From JAEUIZ01 sp046155605 (GTDB taxonomy: Bacteria; Planctomycetota; Phycisphaerae; Phycisphaerales; UBA1924), in contig JBJXFQ010000119.1 in NCBI GenBank assembly GCA_046155605.1, positions 1-25,383 of the forward strand: DNA of 25,383 nucleotides, given 5' to 3'. The notes under the pieces were generated by a model. That model worked only from the letters and a program-made list of their open reading frames with translations. It made no database searches and was not told the DNA's origin. Made by a program: the position numbers and the translations under genes. Positions 16,310 through 24,178 of the stretch are shown here, in pieces (positions within the stretch are counted from its first letter, which is position 1; each line of letters opens with the position of its first letter).

Positions 16310-18241
16310 ATGTCCAGTCGCACCGCCACCGCTCTCGCGCTCTCCGCCGGCCTCCTGCTCGCCGGATGCAACGAGGATACGACGTCCTCCGACGCCCTCG
16401 ATGCCGCGTCCATCAAACTCAGCGCTCTCGCGCCGCGTGGCCAGCGCGCCCCTTCTCCCGCCTACCAGGAACAGACCTTCAAGTCCATCCTCGCCACGCT
16501 CCAGCCCGTCGCCACGAAGGGCAACAAGAGCCAGGTCGCCGCTGCCGCCGTCCTCATGGCCCAGGCCCACGCCGGGCTCGCCGAGATTCCCGCCGCCCGC
16601 TCGGCCTCCCTCGAACGCGATTGCATCCACCGCGCCTCGGCCATCCGCGCCGCCCTCTCGCAGTGGCACACCTTCTCCGCGATGGGTGCGGGTGCCGCCA
16701 AGTTCGACCCCGCGCCACAGTTTGCCGACCTCGACAAGAGCGAACGCGAGATCGACGCCCTGATCGGCAGCGAAATGGCTCGCAAGTCCAAGGTCGAGGC
16801 CGAGGTCACGCGGCTCCAGCAGGCCGCCGCCGCCAAGGCCGATCAGGCCCGCCGCCGCCAGGCCGAAGCAGGCCAACTCAAACAGCGCGTTCCGAACGAG
16901 ACCGCGACCGTCGGCGAGCAAATCCTCATTCAGGCCGCTGCCATGTCGCGCGAGGCCGACAAACTCGAGGTCGAGGCCGCTCGCTTCGAGGCCGAGGCCG
17001 CCAAAATCTCCCCGCAGATCGGCGAGGTCCAGATCTCTCTCGACCGCCTCGCTCGGCAGAAGCAACTCGTCGCCGCCTCGCGCGACGACCTCCGCAAGCG
17101 CGACCAGGCCGCCAAAGCCCAGGCCGCCGATTCCCGCGCTGCCGCCAAAAAGGCGGCGGACGAACTCCAATCCGAGATCGACAAACTGACCACGCTGCGC
17201 ACGAAAGACCTCGCCGCGTCCGACGACGAGGCCATCGCCGCACTCGAAACCGCCGCCACCACCGCCAAGCGAGCCATCCAGCAGGACCGTGTCTCGGCCC
17301 AACTCGCCGTCGGCTCCGCACGCCAATCCCTCGGCGACGTGCAGTGGACCCGCGGGCAGGGCCTCCGCGACCACGCCACGCTCCTCGAATCGCTCGCCCA
17401 GGCCGGCGTGCCCAACAGCGAAGCGCTCAAGACCGAGGCCGCCAAGTCGCGCGAGGGTGCGGCCACCGCGTTCGCCGCTGCCGTCGAGGCCTACAAAGAA
17501 GCCCACGAGGCCTACCAGGCCTCGGGTGCCACGGGCGATGGCAAGGAACGCCTCGAGCGCGTCAGCCGCATCCTTGATAAGGCCGTCCGCGCCGCTTCCG
17601 ACGGCAAGATGGACCTCGGCCTCTCCGAATCCGCCCCCGCGCCGGAAGCCGAAGCCACGTCAGAGACTCCCGCCGCCCCCGGCGAGATCGTTGCCGACCA
17701 GAGCACGCCTCAGGGCGTCCTCCAGATCCTCTTCGACATCGCCAAGTCCAAGGACTACTCCAGGCTTGGCGAGGTCTTCGCCTTCAGCAACGACCTCGAA
17801 AAGCAGTCATTCGCCTCGCTCAACGCTCTCCGCCCAATGGCCGAGAAACTCGACGAAGCCTTGAAGGCCAAGTTCGGCAAGGGTATGGACGACATGCCCG
17901 GTGCCAACGCGGGCTTCGACCTCGATGCCTACAAGAATCTCAAGGCCTCCGACATCCCCGTCACCATCACCGGCGACACCGCCGAGGCCACGCTGCCCAA
18001 TGGCACCCTCTTGCTCAAACAGACCGATGGCAAATGGGCCGTCGACCTTCGCTCCATGGGTGCCGATCCGCAGCAGATCGCGATGGCTGGCCTCATGGTC
18101 CCCACGTTTTCCAAGACTCTCGACGAGATGACCGCCGACGTCAACGCCGGCAAGTTCTCCACGTACGAACAAGCCATGCAGGCCCTCATGGCCAAAATGG
18201 CGAGCGGGATGCCCGGCATGCCGCGCCCCGGTGGCGGCTGA
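16310..18241 (+). CDS. Coiled-coil lipoprotein of unknown function
   Basis: The 643-residue protein has a textbook lipobox 'LLLAGC' with the lipidated cysteine at residue 20; GGAG lies upstream of the ATG. Residues about 145-330 are Ala/Glu/Lys/Gln-rich heptad-like helix ('SKVEAEVTRLQQAAAAKADQ', 'SREADKLEVEAARFEAEAAK'), predicting a long coiled coil. Residues 330-435 continue as helical pairs. A Pro/Ala/Glu linker ('APAPEAEATSETPAAPGE') leads to a compact domain at about 470-610 ('PQGVLQILFDIAKSKDYSRL', 'TGDTAEATLPNGTLLLKQTD'), similar in layout to DUF4878/NTF2-like lipoprotein domains. It ends in a Met/Pro/Gly tail. It is anchored to a membrane facing the periplasm, but a specific role cannot be assigned. 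TAAAGT at 16280-16285 is a possible -10 element. Confidence 0.85.
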   Translation: MSSRTATALALSAGLLLAGCNEDTTSSDALDAASIKLSALAPRGQRAPSPAYQEQTFKSILATLQPVATKGNKSQVAAAAVLMAQAHAGLAEIPAARSASLERDCIHRASAIRAALSQWHTFSAMGAGAAKFDPAPQFADLDKSEREIDALIGSEMARKSKVEAEVTRLQQAAAAKADQARRRQAEAGQLKQRVPNETATVGEQILIQAAAMSREADKLEVEAARFEAEAAKISPQIGEVQISLDRLARQKQLVAASRDDLRKRDQAAKAQAADSRAAAKKAADELQSEIDKLTTLRTKDLAASDDEAIAALETAATTAKRAIQQDRVSAQLAVGSARQSLGDVQWTRGQGLRDHATLLESLAQAGVPNSEALKTEAAKSREGAATAFAAAVEAYKEAHEAYQASGATGDGKERLERVSRILDKAVRAASDGKMDLGLSESAPAPEAEATSETPAAPGEIVADQSTPQGVLQILFDIAKSKDYSRLGEVFAFSNDLEKQSFASLNALRPMAEKLDEALKAKFGKGMDDMPGANAGFDLDAYKNLKASDIPVTITGDTAEATLPNGTLLLKQTDGKWAVDLRSMGADPQQIAMAGLMVPTFSKTLDEMTADVNAGKFSTYEQAMQALMAKMASGMPGMPRPGGG

Positions 18242-18320
18242 ATCGCGCCATCTTCTCGTGGTCCCTCCTCCCGCGCCCCGGCGCTTGCCTCCCGACGCTT
18301 TCGCGCCACAATCTCCCACA

Positions 18321-19271
18321 ATGACCACCGCTCACTCGGGCATCGATCTCGTCGATGTCCAGATGCACCTCCATTCCCCGGCCGATCCAGCCACCGCGAT
18401 CTGCGTCGCCAACGAACGCTGCACCGCGCCGAAATCCGCCGCTTTCGTCCGCCACATCGCCTTCGACGTCTCCAACTCCCGCCTCGTCGGAGCCTTCCGT
18501 GCCGGCCAGTCCTTCGGCGTCCTCCCGCCCGGGCTCGACGCCAACGGCAAGCACCACAAAGTCCGCCTCTACTCCATCGCTTCCCCCTCTCGCGGCGAGG
18601 ATGGTCAAGGCCGCGTCTTCGCCACCACCGTGAAACGGACCATCGACGAGCACCGCGACACCCACAAACTCTTCCTCGGCGTCGCTTCCAACTACCTCGC
18701 CGACCTCCGCCCGGGCGACGCCGTCCGCCTCACCGGTCCCAGCGGCAAACGCTTCGTCCTCCCCGCCAGACCCGCCGACCACGACTACCTCTTCTTCGCC
18801 ACCGGCACGGGCATCGCCCCGTTCCGCGGCATGGTCGCCGAACTCCTCTCGCTCCCGACGCCCCCTGCCGTCTGCCTTGTCATGGGCTCGGCCTATGCCT
18901 CCGACCTCCTCTACCACCAGCATTTCCTCGACGTCGCCGCTCGTCATCCCTCCTTCACCTACCTCACCGCCATCAGCCGCGAGCGCCAGGCCGACGGCGG
19001 GCCACCGCTCTACGTCCAGGATCGCCTCAACACCCACCGCGACCTGCTCGCGCCGCTCCTCGGCTCCCATCGCACACTCATCTACATCTGCGGCCTCGCG
19101 GGCATGGAACTCGGCGTCTTCCAGCACCTCGCGGACATTCTTCCCGCTGCCACGCTCGACCCGTATCTCGCCGTCGAACCTGACCTGCGCGCCGCACCGA
19201 AATCCTGGACCCGGACGATGATCCCGCGCCAAATCCGCCCTACCCGCCGACTCGCCCTCGAGGTCTATTAG
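18321..19271 (+). CDS. Plant/cyanobacterial-type ferredoxin-NADP+ reductase
   Basis: The 316-residue flavoprotein exchanges electrons between ferredoxin or flavodoxin and NADP(H). The FAD domain carries 'RLYSIASPSRG' (82-92), 'GVASNYLADLRPGD' (120-133) and 'TGPSGKRFVLP' (138-148). The NADP domain carries 'ATGTGIAPFRGM' (160-171), 'VMGSAYASDLLYHQHF', 'YVQDRL' (231-236) and 'YICGLAGMELGV' (255-266). It ends in 'LEVY', matching the C-terminal '-VEVY' of chloroplast and cyanobacterial enzymes whose last Tyr stacks on the flavin. There is no N-terminal iron-sulfur or phycobilisome-linker domain; the first 30 residues are unmatched. No ferredoxin gene is adjacent. ATG 18321 has no ribosome binding site, but TTGCCT-N16-CACAAT at 18285-18312 ends 8 bases before it. 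Confidence 0.94.
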   Translation: MTTAHSGIDLVDVQMHLHSPADPATAICVANERCTAPKSAAFVRHIAFDVSNSRLVGAFRAGQSFGVLPPGLDANGKHHKVRLYSIASPSRGEDGQGRVFATTVKRTIDEHRDTHKLFLGVASNYLADLRPGDAVRLTGPSGKRFVLPARPADHDYLFFATGTGIAPFRGMVAELLSLPTPPAVCLVMGSAYASDLLYHQHFLDVAARHPSFTYLTAISRERQADGGPPLYVQDRLNTHRDLLAPLLGSHRTLIYICGLAGMELGVFQHLADILPAATLDPYLAVEPDLRAAPKSWTRTMIPRQIRPTRRLALEVY

Positions 19272-19541
19272 CCATCTTCATCACTTCCTCCTCCTTGCGT
19301 CCGCGCTTCGTCCCCATGTCCCTTCGTCCCGTTGCCACTTCTTCCCTATGCTCCCAGCCCTTTCCGCGAAACCGAACCCCACCTCTTGCCGTACTTCCCT
19401 CCGCCTTTGCACTCTTGTCTCGCTCCCGATTTGACCTCGCCCGTGCGTACTGGTAGTTTTCTGGTCCTTTGACGCCCCCGGCGTCCGGCTCGGGCTCGCC
19501 CCGGCCACCTGGCACGGGTCGAACACCCAGATAGGCTTCGA
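19272..19541. repeat. Intergenic region with degenerate GGGACGAAG-type purine repeat (minus strand)
   Basis: Read on the minus strand, about 19290-19350 is purine-rich and carries repeated GGGACGAAGGGACATGG-like units. Very similar units (GGGGACGAGGGGACGGAGGG) occur on the plus strand at about 22975-23030, inside the 3' end of the binding-protein gene. TTGACC (19431-19436) and TAGTTT (19454-19459) with 17 bases between could be the promoter of the next gene. Confidence 0.45.
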
Positions 19542-20663
19542 ATGACGCATCGGAACTTGTGCGCTCTCATCGCCCTCCTCGGGGCCTGTCTCCCGGTTCC
19601 AGCCCTCGCACAGTTCGAGTTGGGGCCGGAGATCATCCGCGCCCAGACCCTGCCCCCGGACGCCGCCGGCAAACTCGACCAACTCGTCACGGCCCTCACC
19701 AACCTCGACAACGACGATCCCGCCCTCATCCAGCGCGCCCGCAACTCCCTCCTCGCCCCGCTCCGCGATCGCCAGGCCTCCGTCGCGTTCCGCACCGAAC
19801 TCAGCGGCCGCACGGTCCCACGCCTCCGCGAACTTTCCAAGAATCAGCGTGATTTCGTCGCCATCAACGCCCTGCGAATCGCCGGCGAGACCGCCACCGC
19901 CGATTCCGCCGCTGTCCTCACCGACGCCCTGGCCGAGAAGCGCCTCTCCGTCCGCTATGCCGCGGTCGCCGGCATCGGCCGCACCTTCGACGCCATCGCC
20001 GACGCCAATCCCGCCATCAATCCCGATCGCACGCTCGCGCTCATCGACCGCATCGCGGGCATCATCGAATCCGAGCCCGACGCCGACGTGCTCGACGCCG
20101 CCGTCCGTGCGCTGATGTCCGCCCGCCGAATCGAACGTCCCAACTTCGAGCCCGTCCGCGATCGCGCGTTTGCCACGCTCACCCGCGGCGTCTCCGCTCG
20201 CCTCCAGAAAATGGGCGGCGGAGCCCCTGAACTCCGCTCGCTGGCCGCCTTCGTCCGCGCCGGCAAGGCCGTGCGCGACGCCATCATCCAGAACAATCCT
20301 CGCTTCAAACTTGCCGACGCCGACGTAAAGGCAGGCACCGAACTCGCCGGTCGTCTCGTCGGCTTTGTCGTCCGCCGCATCCGCCAGGGCGATCTTGCCG
20401 TGATCGCGCCGGGCGACGACCCCGCCGTCGTCCAGGCAAAGCGCGACCGCCGCGAACCCGCCGCGCTCGCCCTCGCCGTCAGCGAGACCATCGTCGCGCT
20501 CGCCAGCGCGGCCACTCCCAACCGCTATTCCGAGCAAGGCCTGGCCGATGAACTCCGCAAGACCAGCATCGAGGGCGACAACGCTTTCCTTCAGAAATCA
20601 CTCAGCCTCCTGAATGCCGTCAAGGGCCTCGGCATCGACGCCGACCTCCTCGCCGGCAAGTAA
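19542..20663 (+). CDS. Exported HEAT-like helical-repeat protein
   Basis: The 373-residue protein has a signal peptide 'HRNLCALIALLGACLPVPAL' with likely cleavage 'ALA-QFE'. The 'LLGAC' inside it is a weaker lipobox candidate, so lipidation at Cys16 cannot be ruled out. The rest is all-helical with repeats of about 35-40 residues, such as 'DFVAINALRIAGETATADSA', 'RLSVRYAAVAGIGRTFDAI' and 'DADVLDAAVRALMSARRIER', which resemble HEAT/PBS-lyase-like repeats. No catalytic motif is present. HEAT repeats are protein-binding scaffolds; this one probably works in the periplasm. It is C-ending in codon use and stands alone, preceded by a possible promoter at 19431-19459 and followed by a hairpin-rich gap. 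Confidence 0.8.
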   Translation: MTHRNLCALIALLGACLPVPALAQFELGPEIIRAQTLPPDAAGKLDQLVTALTNLDNDDPALIQRARNSLLAPLRDRQASVAFRTELSGRTVPRLRELSKNQRDFVAINALRIAGETATADSAAVLTDALAEKRLSVRYAAVAGIGRTFDAIADANPAINPDRTLALIDRIAGIIESEPDADVLDAAVRALMSARRIERPNFEPVRDRAFATLTRGVSARLQKMGGGAPELRSLAAFVRAGKAVRDAIIQNNPRFKLADADVKAGTELAGRLVGFVVRRIRQGDLAVIAPGDDPAVVQAKRDRREPAALALAVSETIVALASAATPNRYSEQGLADELRKTSIEGDNAFLQKSLSLLNAVKGLGIDADLLAGK

Positions 20664-20690
20664 GAGCGCTCGCGCACCCCGCCCCTCCGT

Positions 20691-20975
20691 GGCAAGATTT
20701 TGCCTTCCCGGTGCCATCGGTCAACCGCTTCGGTTGGCCGATGCTCTTCGTCCTTCTTGCGTGCTCGCGTGCCACCGACCGCGCCTCGCGGTCGGTGCTC
20801 TTGACCCCATCTCTAGGTTTGCCCTCCTGGGTACATCGACGGTCCCCGTCGATTCTTCCGCCTTCCCTTTCCTCTTCTTCTTGGGTACCCCGCCACTCCG
20901 TGGCGGCGTTTCTCCTTCACCCTCCTGCGGTGCCGACGGGGGGCGGGGCAGGCGGCACGAGCGCAGCGAGTGCCG
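20691..20975. repeat. Array of regularly spaced hairpins with different stems
   Basis: Six inverted repeats lie in this gene-free stretch: 20691-20704 (5 bp stem), 20715-20743 (13 bp with one G-T, loop CTT), 20773-20797 (11 bp perfect, loop CCT), 20835-20853 (8 bp, loop TCC), 20890-20906 (7 bp, loop TCC) and 20953-20975 (6 bp, loop of 11). From the second on, centres are about 54-66 bp apart. Stem sequences differ, but loops are short pyrimidine triplets in four of six, and linkers share CTTCTTG-GGTAC-like text. It may be a structured RNA, REP-like repeats or a binding array. The remainder of the 397-bp gap (20664-21060) shows no gene. Confidence 0.75.
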
Positions 20976-21060
20976 ATGGGGCTTACTCCATACCCGCCTT
21001 TGCCTGCTCCTCATCTGATCTCTGCTGCTTTGCGCTTTGCCTCTTTGCGTACTCTTCCCC

Positions 21061-23121
21061 ATGCCGCCGCGTCTGATCCTCCCGCTGGCGCTCCTCGCCG
21101 TCATCATCGCGCTTACCACGCTCGCCGATCCTCCGCTCCCGCGTGCCGACGCCACGCTTATTAATCGCGGCGACGCCACCACGCTCGACCCCCAGTCGAT
21201 GTCCTGGCTCCAGGATTTCCGCGTCGCCAAACTCATCTATGAAGGCCTCGTCCGCCAGGATTCGTTCACCTGGGACTACCGCCTCCTCCCCGGCGTCGCT
21301 CGCGCCTGGGACATCTCGCCCGATCAGCGCACCTACACCTTCCACATCCGCCCCGACGCCGCGTGGTCCAATGGCCGACCCATCGTCGCCGCCGACTTCA
21401 TCCACGCATGGCGCCGCGCCCTCCTCCCCGACACCGCCGCCGACTTCTCCGGCATGCTCTTCCACCTCGCCGGCGCCCGCGACTTCTACCGCTGGCGCAC
21501 CCAGGCCCTCGCCGATTTCGCATCGAGTTCAACCGACTCCACCACCGCAGACCGGCAACCACCGTCAGCAGGCCGCGCCGACCGACTCTGGGCCGAAACC
21601 CTCGCCCGCTTCGACGCCACCGTCGGCGTGCGCGCGCCCGATGACCACACCCTCGTCGTCACCCTCGAGCGCCCGGTTCCCTATTTCCTCGACCTCTGCG
21701 CATTCCCGGCCCTCTTTCCAGTTTGTGCCCCTGTCGTGCGCGCGCACGAGCGCATCGACCCCGCCACCGCCCGCCTCAAGACCGAACCCGCCTGGACCAA
21801 GCCACCCATCCTGGCGTGCAACGGCCCATTCGCGGTCACCACGTGGCGATTCAAGCGCGACATGCGACTGGCGCGAAATCCGCGCTACTGGGACCAGTCT
21901 CGCACGAATGTGGACACGATCGCCATCCCCTCCATCGACGACCCCAACGCGCAGGTGCTCGCTTTCCAGACCGGCGGCGTGGATTGGGTCAGCGATGTCA
22001 CACCCCCCTACCGCGGGGACATGATCGAGGCCAAGGCCGCGTTCCGCCGCGAGCACGCGGAGGCGGTCGCGGCCATGCGCGCGCGGGCGGAGCGAGACGG
22101 CTCAGACCTTGACGAGATCGAGATCGACCGCCGGCTGCCGGACGATCCGCGCGCGCACATCCACGTCCTTCCCGCGTTCGGCACCTACTTCTACAACTTC
22201 AACTGCAAGCCGCGGCTGGGCGACGGTCGGCCCAACCCCTTCGGCGACCCGCGCATCCGCCGCGCGTTCACGATGTCGCTCGACAAACGCACGATTTCGG
22301 AGACTGTGCGGCGATTGGGTGAGCCCGAGGCGACGACACTGATCCCGCCTGGGTCGATCAGCGGCTATGCGTCACCGGCGGGGCTGCCGCATGATCTGGC
22401 GCGAGCGCGCGAGGAACTGACGGCGGCGGGGTATCCGGGCGGCAGGGGACTGCCGACGGTCGAGTTGCTGTTCAACAAGGATGGCGGGCACGACCTGATC
22501 GCGCAGGCCGCGGCCCAATGCTGGGAGCGTGAACTGGGCGTGTCGGTTCGGCTGGTGCAGCGTGAGATCAAGGTCTTTCGGGATGATCTGAAGAACGGGA
22601 ACTTCATGATCAGCCGCGCGGGGTGGTATGGCGACTACGGCGATCCGATGACGTTTCTGGAGATCAACCGCACGGGCGACGGGAACAACGATCGGCAGTA
22701 TGCGAGCGAGGACTATGACGCGCTGCTCGATCGTGCGGCAGCGGAGACGGACCCCGCGGCGAGGACGGCGCTGCTGGCGGAGGCGGAGCGTGTGATCGTG
22801 GAGCGGGACCTGCCGCTGTTGCCGATTTTCAGGTACAACCAGGTGTATCTGTTCAACGCGCACCGGGTGAGCGGGGTGACGCCACATCCGCGGCAGGACC
22901 AGATCCTGGATCGGCTGGATATCTTGGGGGATGGGAAGGGCGCGGAGCGGGCGCTGGTGATGCCGGGGAGGAGGGGGACGAGGGAACGAAAGACAAAGGG
23001 GACGAGGGGACGGAGGGACGGGGGGACCAAGTGGAAAAAGGAAGAAGCGGAGGAGAGGTGGGGTAGAAGGGGTAGCCGCCGGTCTGGAGGCCGGCGTCAC
23101 CATGAGGGGGCACCGCGATGA
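21061..23121 (+). CDS. ABC transporter substrate-binding protein, peptide/dipeptide type (family 5, OppA-like)
   Basis: Starting at ATG 21061 (an in-frame start 8 codons earlier is less natural), 686 residues are encoded. Residues 5-24 ('LILPLALLAVIIALTTLADP') are a signal peptide or anchor. Family 5 motifs follow: 'LINRGDATTLDPQSMSWLQD', 'LIYEGLVRQDSFTWDYRLLP', 'DPRIRRAFTMSLDKRTISET', 'AREELTAAGYPGG' and 'WYGDYGDPMTFLEI'. Such proteins deliver peptides to an inner-membrane permease. The true domain ends near 'ILDRLDILGDGKG'; the last 50 or so residues are a basic, repeat-derived tail. Leu is nearly always CTC in the first 250 codons and CTG in the last 330, a marked switch at about 21.8-22.1 kb. 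The stop overlaps the permease start by 4 bp (ATGA). Confidence 0.93.
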   Translation: MPPRLILPLALLAVIIALTTLADPPLPRADATLINRGDATTLDPQSMSWLQDFRVAKLIYEGLVRQDSFTWDYRLLPGVARAWDISPDQRTYTFHIRPDAAWSNGRPIVAADFIHAWRRALLPDTAADFSGMLFHLAGARDFYRWRTQALADFASSSTDSTTADRQPPSAGRADRLWAETLARFDATVGVRAPDDHTLVVTLERPVPYFLDLCAFPALFPVCAPVVRAHERIDPATARLKTEPAWTKPPILACNGPFAVTTWRFKRDMRLARNPRYWDQSRTNVDTIAIPSIDDPNAQVLAFQTGGVDWVSDVTPPYRGDMIEAKAAFRREHAEAVAAMRARAERDGSDLDEIEIDRRLPDDPRAHIHVLPAFGTYFYNFNCKPRLGDGRPNPFGDPRIRRAFTMSLDKRTISETVRRLGEPEATTLIPPGSISGYASPAGLPHDLARAREELTAAGYPGGRGLPTVELLFNKDGGHDLIAQAAAQCWERELGVSVRLVQREIKVFRDDLKNGNFMISRAGWYGDYGDPMTFLEINRTGDGNNDRQYASEDYDALLDRAAAETDPAARTALLAEAERVIVERDLPLLPIFRYNQVYLFNAHRVSGVTPHPRQDQILDRLDILGDGKGAERALVMPGRRGTRERKTKGTRGRRDGGTKWKKEEAEERWGRRGSRRSGGRRHHEGAPR
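22960..23100 (+). repeat. Purine-rich repeat and palindrome read into the binding-protein C-terminus
   Basis: About 22970-23045 consists of degenerate GGGACGAGGGAACG-like units and A/G-runs, resembling the minus strand of 19290-19350. It is followed by CGCCGG (23077-23082) and CCGGCG (23091-23096) around an 8-base loop. Translated in frame this gives a Lys/Arg/Gly-rich tail ('KTKGTRGRRDGGTKWKKEEA') with no counterpart in OppA-type proteins. Confidence 0.6.
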
Positions 23122-24131
23122 CGAGGCTCATCGTGCGGCGGCTGGCGCAACTGCCGCTGATTTTGTGGGCGGTGTTCACGGTGACGTTGGCGCTGGCATG
23201 GGCGGTGCCGGGGAATCCACTGGAGAATCCGGATGGCCGGAGGCCGCCGCCGGAGGTTGCGGCGGCGATGAAGTCGCAGTACGACCTCGATAGTTTCTGG
23301 CGTTTCTACTGGTCCTATCTTGAGCGGGCGAGCGGGGTGCGCTGGGCTCGGGAGTCGCTCGATGGGAGCGCGAGCGCGCGGGCGAAGGTGGCGCGCGAGG
23401 CGGGATTGCCGCCGCCGACGAGGCCCGTGTTTGATCTTGGGCCGTCGCTGCACTATCGCGATCGAACGGTGAACGAGATTCTCGGCGCGTCGCTCCCGAT
23501 CTCGGCGGCCTTGGGGGCCGGCGCGATCCTGATCGCGCTGGTGATCGGCTTGGCGGCGGGAGTCGCGGGGGCGGCGCGGCCGGGGTCGGTCATGGACGCG
23601 GCGACGCTGGGTGTAGCGTTGATCGGAGTTAGCCTGCCGAGTTTTGTGGTGGGAACGGCGGTGCTGCTGGTTTTCGGGGCGTGGCTGCGTTGGATGCCCG
23701 TGGGTCAGTGGAGCCCGCGGGCGGCGTTCCTGCCCGCGCTGACGCTGAGCCTGCCGTTCGCGGCGTACATCGCGCGGCTCTCACGGATGGCGATGATCGA
23801 GGCGATGGGGGCGGATTTCATCCGCACGGCACGGGCCAAGGGGCTGTCACAGGTGCGTGTGGTGATGCGGCACGCGCTGATCCATGCGATGCTGCCCGTG
23901 CTCTCGTTCCTGGGTCCGGCGACGGCGCTGGCGATGACGGGCTCGTTCGTGGTCGAGCGGGTGTTCACGGTGCCGGGGCTGGGGCAGCACTTCGTGAACG
24001 CCGTGCAGAACAAGGACCTCTTCCTCATCACGGGCGTGGTGCTGGTGTTCTCGACGATGTTAGTTTTGTTTAATCTGATTGTGGACCTGCTTTATCGTTG
24101 GATTGATCCTCGCGTGGAGGTGGCTTCGTGA
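23118..24131 (+). CDS. ABC transporter permease, OppB/DppB type
   Basis: The 337-residue inner-membrane protein starts 'MTRLIVRRLAQLPLILWAVF', the typical OppB/DppB N-terminus, with the first helix at about 9-31. The remaining helices are at about 126-150, 156-190, 205-225, 255-280 and 298-325. The EAA loop that contacts the ATPase is 'DFIRTARAKGLSQVRVVMRH' with its Gly in place. The region 35-120 between helices 1 and 2 is a periplasmic segment typical of the group, here with extra Ala/Arg-rich residues. The start is coupled to the binding-protein stop (ATGA overlap). The expected partner OppC and the OppD/OppF ATPases are not downstream; instead an unrelated small gene begins 47 bp on. The complex must be completed by genes elsewhere, or is a remnant. 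Confidence 0.95.
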   Translation: MTRLIVRRLAQLPLILWAVFTVTLALAWAVPGNPLENPDGRRPPPEVAAAMKSQYDLDSFWRFYWSYLERASGVRWARESLDGSASARAKVAREAGLPPPTRPVFDLGPSLHYRDRTVNEILGASLPISAALGAGAILIALVIGLAAGVAGAARPGSVMDAATLGVALIGVSLPSFVVGTAVLLVFGAWLRWMPVGQWSPRAAFLPALTLSLPFAAYIARLSRMAMIEAMGADFIRTARAKGLSQVRVVMRHALIHAMLPVLSFLGPATALAMTGSFVVERVFTVPGLGQHFVNAVQNKDLFLITGVVLVFSTMLVLFNLIVDLLYRWIDPRVEVAS

Positions 24132-24142
24132 CTTTGATCGCA

Positions 24143-24170
24143 TACAATGATGCGAGCCTTTGACAGGAGG
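24143..24170 (+). promoter_or_regulatory. Candidate -10 element and strong ribosome binding site of the small membrane-gene cassette
   Basis: TACAAT (24143-24148) lies between the permease stop and the next gene, followed by AGGAGG at 24165-24170, 8 bases before ATG 24179. A -35 hexamer at the matching distance is weak. The arrangement suggests that the cassette is transcribed on its own rather than only from the transporter genes. Confidence 0.4.
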
Positions 24171-24178
24171 GACATCCA

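Noticed and set aside
16214..17506. 430-codon minus-strand open frame opposite the lipoprotein
   Set aside because: Gly/Ala-rich low-complexity product mirroring the Ala/Glu-rich coiled-coil gene; the lipobox protein on the plus strand is convincing.
20691..20975. CRISPR array
   Set aside because: The repeated elements are hairpins of different sequence, not identical direct repeats with unique spacers, and no cas gene is present.
21800..22100. Replication origin called as a feature
   Set aside because: The composition switch has the right polarity, but no DnaA-box cluster, AT-rich unwinding stretch or origin genes are visible and the site is coding, so it is given only as a finding.
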